The notes under the pieces are model-generated. The model ran no database searches. It was given only the letters and a program-made list of their open reading frames with translations, and was not told the DNA's origin. Of a DNA stretch of 64,000 nucleotides, positions 62,801 to 64,000 are shown piece after piece. The translations under genes were made by a program, and so were the position numbers. The first letter of the stretch is position 1. Every line of letters starts with the position of its first letter. The DNA is from Catonia carolina (Eukaryota > Arthropoda > Insecta > Hemiptera > Achilidae), in assembly GCA_035578175.1 (NCBI GenBank), contig JAQMRL010000007.1, positions 44,645,391 through 44,709,390 of the forward strand. The letters run 5' to 3'.

Positions 62801-63837
62801 GATAAGAAACAACTATTTTTTTTAGTCCTGGAACTAGCTAATCGAGTGTAAATAATTTAAAACTCCGCCTACCTGTTATGGGCATAATGAACAATATAAC
62901 CTATGTTTAATTTTAAGTAAACAATGTAATTTTTTTTCTTTGTATAGGGCCAATTTTAGACCACATGAGATGACTTTAAACATTTCTGGAAGCTCTTTCT
63001 GCAGCCCACATTCTCAGCATTCGTTCATTATAATGCTTTTCTCCTTTCTTCTGTCTGACCGGTACCCTGTTTTTGCCCTTCGTGGAAGCTCTTAATGTCT
63101 GTGCACGTACTAGCTCAAAAAGTAGGAGTGGGAATGCTGGTTATTAGTATGACTACTCACGCCAATTGATCTGCTCGTTACTGTAATAGAGTTTTCGCTC
63201 CAACATCAATGATTCTCATCCTTAAGCAAAGTAACCTACTAGAAAAAATTGATTACTATGTTTACCTCATTTATTTATAACCAAAATACCCTCTGAATGG
63301 TAAAAAAATGAGATATTTTACAGAGGCAGAGGTGTAAAAGACACTTATCGCAGTTATCTCCTCTGAAACTAATGAATTTCACTATACAGCCAGACCCTGT
63401 GGTGAATGAAGTGTAGGTATAATTTCCAGAGCAGAAAATAGGTGCTTTTTAGAGGGTGTGGCATGCTGATAAAGCTTACTTTTCAATGCAGTGAGAAAGG
63501 CATGGTAAACCCCCTCACTCCTTGTTTTACAAAATAAAATATCAGATTTGTTAATTGTAGTCAAAACTAAGAAGATTTAAGTAGATTTCAATAACGTTAT
63601 GAAACATGTGTAGACTAGTGATAATTAGTAATCTTGTGTTTGTCTGAATAGATGTTAGCTAAATTGAGCATATGCATATCAAGAGAAGCAAAAATGAGTT
63701 GCTGTGATGAAGATAGCAGGGCAACTGCTACTCGTGGTGCTGTAATATTTCTGGCTGAGCATCGACAAGCTATTCTGACAACGTTTGCTGATGATTATTA
63801 TCATCCATCTGATAATTCATCCAGATATACTCATCGG
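38778..63837 (+). CDS. DEPDC1: DEPDC1 (DEP and RhoGAP-like domain protein), 5' partial gene, 8 coding exons in window
   Basis: Exons 38778-38825, 42380-42636, 45696-45971, 50841-51053, 53228-53412, 55664-56551, 59802-59968 and 63652-63837 join in phase, all GT-AG, giving 740 codons; the 3' end lies beyond the window. Residues 1-16 (MYKATKI) and the intron right after ATKI match the vertebrate ATKLWNE context. The DEP domain is about aa 20-102 (GEEATDWL; QVTQLLNKFF). A RhoGAP-like region begins around aa 260 with PAWVIDAVICL, continues with YPGYFGDVYSVL, and resumes in exons 7-8 with LLLPPENREKL and FLAEHRQAIL. Exon 6 inserts about 250 polar, Ser/Asn/Asp-rich residues, comparable to the long middle insertion of vertebrate DEPDC1A. 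In vertebrates the family is linked to mitosis and proliferation and the GAP-like fold is thought to lack catalysis. DEPDC1A and DEPDC1B cannot be separated here. Confidence 0.92.
39779..39950 (+). mobile_element. tRNA-derived SINE (DEPDC1 intron 1)
   Basis: GGCCGGCCCATGGTGTAGTA with TTAGCGCAACTAGC and a mutated B box (TGGTTTCGATTC). It has the same body and AAATA-like tail as the 26384 copy. Confidence 0.8.
40541..40642 (-). repeat. Repeat B, copy B6, truncated (DEPDC1 intron 1)
   Basis: Only the 3' quarter is present (GTTTAGGTCAACAGCCGAAA to ATTGCCATCTCC). Confidence 0.75.
41142..41744. mobile_element. Possible MITE with ~40-bp inverted ends
   Basis: TTGAATCGGTGAGTGG with GGTAATATTCCAAAA at the left faces its reverse complement at 41700-41744. 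AATT occurs on both outer sides. No coding content was recognised. Confidence 0.45.
42380..42636 (+). CDS. DEPDC1: DEPDC1 coding exon 2 (DEP domain)
   Basis: The acceptor is TTGTTTTAG and the donor GTGAGT. The exon carries nearly the whole DEP domain: WNECIYLFKNGMPVKRHR, FTGEEATDWLHG and QLLNKFFKSGVFE, then KQLYR at the end. Confidence 0.93.
42975..43870 (+). repeat. Repeat A, copy A4 (DEPDC1 intron 2)
   Basis: Nearly full-length, about 0.9 kb. It has the conserved opening, both CTACAACTTTTATTT modules and the TTTCACACCAGATTTTT end. Confidence 0.85.
43871..44663. other. DEPDC1 intron 2, between repeat A4 and the hAT element
   Basis: Nothing recognised. Confidence 0.45.
44672..45437 (+). mobile_element. 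Non-autonomous hAT element with hATC remnant, 766 bp
   Basis: Perfect 16-bp terminal inverted repeats TAGTGATGAGCATCAA and an exact 8-bp target duplication CTGTGGAT (44664-44671 and 45438-45445). A frame at 44808-45005 encodes TYPLLSEMARTHLLVMATSI, PSEQLFSKVGHTVTKARNRL and IVFLQS, the hAT C-terminal dimerisation domain. The catalytic domain is deleted. Many CATCGATG-like subterminal motifs are present. Confidence 0.92.
45696..45971 (+). CDS. DEPDC1: DEPDC1 coding exon 3
   Basis: The acceptor is TGTTTCAG and the donor GTAAGA. It completes LYRF (as in the LFRF of vertebrates) and then encodes a polar linker without a recognisable fold, rich in Asn, Ser and acidic residues. Confidence 0.88.
46333..50040. 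mobile_element. Rearranged DNA transposon with long inverted ends (DEPDC1 intron 3)
   Basis: 46333-46510 is matched in reverse by 49868-50040 (GCGCATGCGCGACTG; AACTGTTTGTTACC; GTAGGTTAACT). The next part, 46540-46760, is matched in reverse by about 47450-47655, where a decayed frame reads IKKEIKN and FLTPGKKKKWPEYRY. The left copy has an HTH-like SRERAANYCDVSLSTI. These features resemble an IS630/Tc1-related transposase N-terminus, but no catalytic core was identified. Superfamily is uncertain. A 116-codon minus frame at 49774-49424 inside it is unrecognised. Confidence 0.5.
46917..47292. mobile_element. MITE nested in the 46333-50040 element
   Basis: About 100-bp inverted ends (TAGTGTCTCACT, CACAGCCCATCCATACGC, AAAAGGCATTCTCGTGAC) enclose roughly 170 bases. 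Confidence 0.6.
50215..50545 (+). mobile_element. Penelope-like 3' remnant (DEPDC1 intron 3)
   Basis: Matches 7240-7450 (ATGTTCCATAT-type FHI region, then CAAATTTAAGAACGATGAGA), followed by a terminal segment with CTCTGATGATAGTGGATCCA and CCAAAACAGTG, a mutated hammerhead-like core. Confidence 0.6.
50841..51053 (+). CDS. DEPDC1: DEPDC1 coding exon 4
   Basis: Acceptor TTGTTTGAAG (purines directly before AG, so fairly weak), donor GTAGGT. The exon encodes a polar linker (RQSVVKVMNESNG...) ending YFMKMVLGR, which leads into the RhoGAP-like region. Phase fits both neighbours exactly, which supports the exon despite the weak acceptor. Confidence 0.8.
51238..51512. repeat. Intronic direct duplication, copy 1
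   Basis: About 275 bases (CATCAACTGAAAGTTAGTCC to CAGAGCAATGATTATT) repeated at 52231-52507 with few changes. One frame reads IETDVELKALKLKRVI before a stop in both copies. Confidence 0.85.
51732..52035. repeat. Palindrome with hammerhead-like arms (DEPDC1 intron 4)
   Basis: The arms of about 130 bases carry CTGAAGAAGGTGGTACCACC. The left arm, read on minus, keeps GAAACGCGTGTAAG; the right arm has AAAACGCTC instead. Outer sequence is GCTTTTTAAGTTTAAAAA and its complement. It is structurally like the 6388-6722 palindrome but a different family. Confidence 0.75.
52231..52507. repeat. Intronic direct duplication, copy 2
   Basis: Same orientation as copy 1, offset about 990 bases. The palindrome at 51732-52035 lies between the two copies. 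Confidence 0.85.
52508..53227. other. DEPDC1 intron 4, 3' part
   Basis: Nothing recognised beyond the polypyrimidine tract of exon 5. Confidence 0.45.
53228..53412 (+). CDS. DEPDC1: DEPDC1 coding exon 5 (start of RhoGAP-like region)
   Basis: The acceptor is TTTTGCAG and the donor GTGAGT. It encodes IVPFDYINPDWVVCNI and LPAWVIDAVICLGFP, which align with VVPEYIMYNM and LPHWVLSAMKCLANWP of vertebrate DEPDC1. Confidence 0.9.
53600..54320. mobile_element. MITE with ~65-bp inverted ends and a nested inverted repeat (DEPDC1 intron 5)
   Basis: GTATGTGGCCTACC, TTATGTTTAGTGAA and TTGATGTGGTAGCAC at the left are reversed at the right end (54240-54320). Inside, TCAGACAAACTAATGTCCC and its partner GGGGACATTAGTTCATCTGA (about 53767-54045) mark a second, nested unit. 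Superfamily unknown. Confidence 0.65.
54335..55316. mobile_element. TA-flanked DNA element, 982 bp (DEPDC1 intron 5)
   Basis: Ends CTGCTCTACTAAGAAAGAAG and (reverse) CTGCCCTGCTAAGAAAAAAG, with TATA on both outer sides. The CTACTAAGAAAGAAGG motif recurs internally near 55065. It contains a repeat-A end and, at about 54565-54750, an open frame ending KTRKRKRKRRDI that was not recognised. Confidence 0.65.
54982..55048 (-). repeat. Repeat A end fragment
   Basis: Minus-strand copy of the family opening (ACTTTCTCTT, then GTATTGTTTTCATGTC). It sits inside the TA-flanked element at 54335-55316. Confidence 0.6.
55664..56551 (+). CDS. DEPDC1: DEPDC1 coding exon 6 (GAP-like segment plus long polar insertion)
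   Basis: The acceptor is TGTTTCAG and the donor GTATGT at 56552. The first 55 or so residues (KYPGYFGDVYSVLYES; IPCEMNDLIINSFLFLRN) belong to the RhoGAP-like domain. The rest is low-complexity and Ser/Asn/Asp-rich, with no domain recognised. Reading through the donor continues 42 codons to TGA at 56677-56679, so intron retention would give a C-terminally truncated protein. Confidence 0.9.
56730..57502 (+). repeat. Repeat A, copy A5, 3' truncated (DEPDC1 intron 6)
   Basis: Starts with the family opening and runs through both modules. It stops at AAGCCAAACTGAGGTTTGGC, where the tail turns into a small palindrome instead of the usual final 170 bases. Confidence 0.8.
57565..57628 (+). repeat. 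Repeat B, 5' fragment B7 (DEPDC1 intron 6)
   Basis: Short match to the family's first 65 bases in reverse orientation (CAGATTGAGTGCAATTAATT, then CTCCATCTGTTCATGATGGG). Confidence 0.5.
58853..59606. mobile_element. Palindromic mariner derivative, about 755 bp (DEPDC1 intron 6)
   Basis: Both ends carry AGGGTTATCCAGAAAATAAC; TA follows at the right, and the left outer bases are eroded. The left half encodes on the minus strand, and the right half on the plus strand, the same mariner C-terminal region. The left copy keeps HDNARPHTARRTNELLAKF and PPYSLDLAPSDFH. The right copy repeats PPYSLDLAPSDFHLFP. Both end in NLFGDYV(K/E)K. The centre is near 59215-59262. It is the same family as 15132-16572. 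Confidence 0.9.
59802..59968 (+). CDS. DEPDC1: DEPDC1 coding exon 7
   Basis: The acceptor is GGTTTCAG and the donor GTAAGT. It encodes YVEHLGLTLFRNEMLLLPPE followed by NREKLNIVLFLI, matching the LLLPPPNRRKLQLLMRMI helices of vertebrate DEPDC1. Confidence 0.9.
60490..61335 (-). mobile_element. Decayed LINE reverse-transcriptase fragment(s) (DEPDC1 intron 7)
   Basis: Minus-strand pieces: ADDILLLLGRKNPDQLE with SADD in place of the YADD polymerase motif (about 61310), LINALCS, then LVAITYIHIKDPNRLMARVQ and ATNYCLPAVDRQP. These fit Jockey-like ORF2 tails. Next to it, ISRMEECKLPKKIPV may belong to a second LINE type. No intact frame. Confidence 0.6.
61422..61920. mobile_element. piggyBac-type MITE, 499 bp (DEPDC1 intron 7)
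   Basis: CAGGTTGGCTGCCG and (reverse) CAGGTTAGCTGCCG ends, each flanked by TTAA (61418-61421 and 61921-61924). No coding content was recognised. Confidence 0.75.
61976..62265 (+). pseudogene. Unidentified exon-like or pseudogene fragment (DEPDC1 intron 7)
   Basis: After TTGGTCTTGCAG an open frame of about 90 codons reads YGFFSYINKETVKAIYSGFD, then SLRVDNIPEDLCHPFQLSSE and RLCFSSPVVLYSS before TGA, with AATAAA 10 bases later. It looks protein-like but was not recognised. Its frame does not continue DEPDC1 from exon 7. It could be a processed fragment of another gene or a mobile-element tail. Confidence 0.35.
62489..62884 (-). repeat. Repeat B, copy B8 (DEPDC1 intron 7)
   Basis: Full-length, divergent. 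It shares private changes with B9 (AAAACAAGGAGTGAG, GCCACACCCTCT, CACCTATTTTCTGCTC), so both belong to one subfamily or derive from one another. Confidence 0.8.
63323..63541 (+). repeat. Repeat B, partial copy B9, inverted relative to B8
   Basis: From the AGAGGTGTAAAAGACACTTA segment to the end of the family. With B8 it forms an inverted pair with arms of about 215 bases and a spacer of roughly 0.8 kb, just upstream of DEPDC1 exon 8. Confidence 0.75.
63652..63837 (+). CDS. DEPDC1: DEPDC1 coding exon 8 (last one in window)
   Basis: The acceptor is TGTCTGAATAG and the donor GTGAGT. Phase 0 fits exon 7. LSICISREAKMSCCDEDS and GAVIFLAEHRQAIL align with FSRCVLCCAEEVD and LVSFLMDHHQEIL of vertebrate proteins. 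The remaining C-terminus lies outside the window. Confidence 0.88.
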
Positions 63838-63911
63838 GTGAGTAGATCTTCTACATTAAAAAAAATACTTATTTCTATTTTTAAATCCTCTTTCATCAGC
63901 TAAATTGAATC

Positions 63912-63985
63912 GCCCACCTTCATAGTATAATGGTAGTGTGCTAGCCTACGTCGAGGTCTTGGGTTTCATTCCCTTCTAGGGTCTT
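63912..63985 (+). other. tRNA-like relic
   Basis: An A-box-like TAGTATAATGGTAG and a B-box-like GGGTTTCATTCC lie 35 bases apart, as in tRNAs, but the acceptor and T stems do not pair well. Probably the head of a tRNA-derived SINE cut by the window end, or a tRNA pseudogene. Confidence 0.3.
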
Positions 63986-64000
63986 GAAATTATAACAAGT

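Larger units (their letters stand above)
62285..63651. other. DEPDC1 intron 7, 3' part
   Basis: Contains the inverted repeat-B pair B8/B9. The spacer 62885-63322 shows nothing recognisable. Confidence 0.5.

Overview
The window is AT-rich, intron-dense, repeat-loaded animal nuclear DNA, most likely from an arthropod (probably an insect with a large, transposon-rich genome; the species cannot be named from sequence alone). Two conserved genes can be reconstructed exon by exon, and a third small one is probable. Almost everything else is transposable-element debris, much of it nested.

Layout. 1-10 kb: copies of an unnamed roughly 0.9-kb repeat (repeat A), a LINE split by a tRNA-derived SINE, a non-autonomous pogo/Tigger element, a Penelope-like element with a GIY-YIG remnant and hammerhead-like termini, and a Helitron relic holding a second SINE-like repeat (repeat B). 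10.1-10.85 kb: a possible two-exon membrane-protein gene on the minus strand, with a palindromic CRE upstream. 12-21.9 kb: transposon graveyard (hAT, a triplicated Tigger end, palindromic mariners, a templated copy of a mariner end, a hAT-type element, a piggyBac-type element hosting a second mariner). 22.0-38.15 kb: TMEM185 on the minus strand, six coding exons, 345 aa, complete. 38.15-38.78 kb: a short head-to-head intergenic region, probably a bidirectional promoter. 38.78 kb to the right edge: DEPDC1 (DEP plus RhoGAP-like protein) on the plus strand, eight coding exons giving 740 codons before the window ends. All splice junctions of both genes are GT-AG and keep phase.

Functionally, TMEM185 is a conserved multipass membrane protein of unclear role. 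DEPDC1 is a DEP/RhoGAP-like protein linked in vertebrates to proliferation and mitosis. They share only a promoter region here; the sequence does not show that they act together. The introns host MITEs, SINEs, LINE tails, a solo LTR and long palindromes. The most unusual material is mobile palindromes made of inverted copies of a mariner transposase 3' half, a hammerhead-like ribozyme in Penelope termini, a PIF/Harbinger mini-element carrying only a MADF gene, and a filler-type copy of transposon plus flanking DNA inside a SINE.
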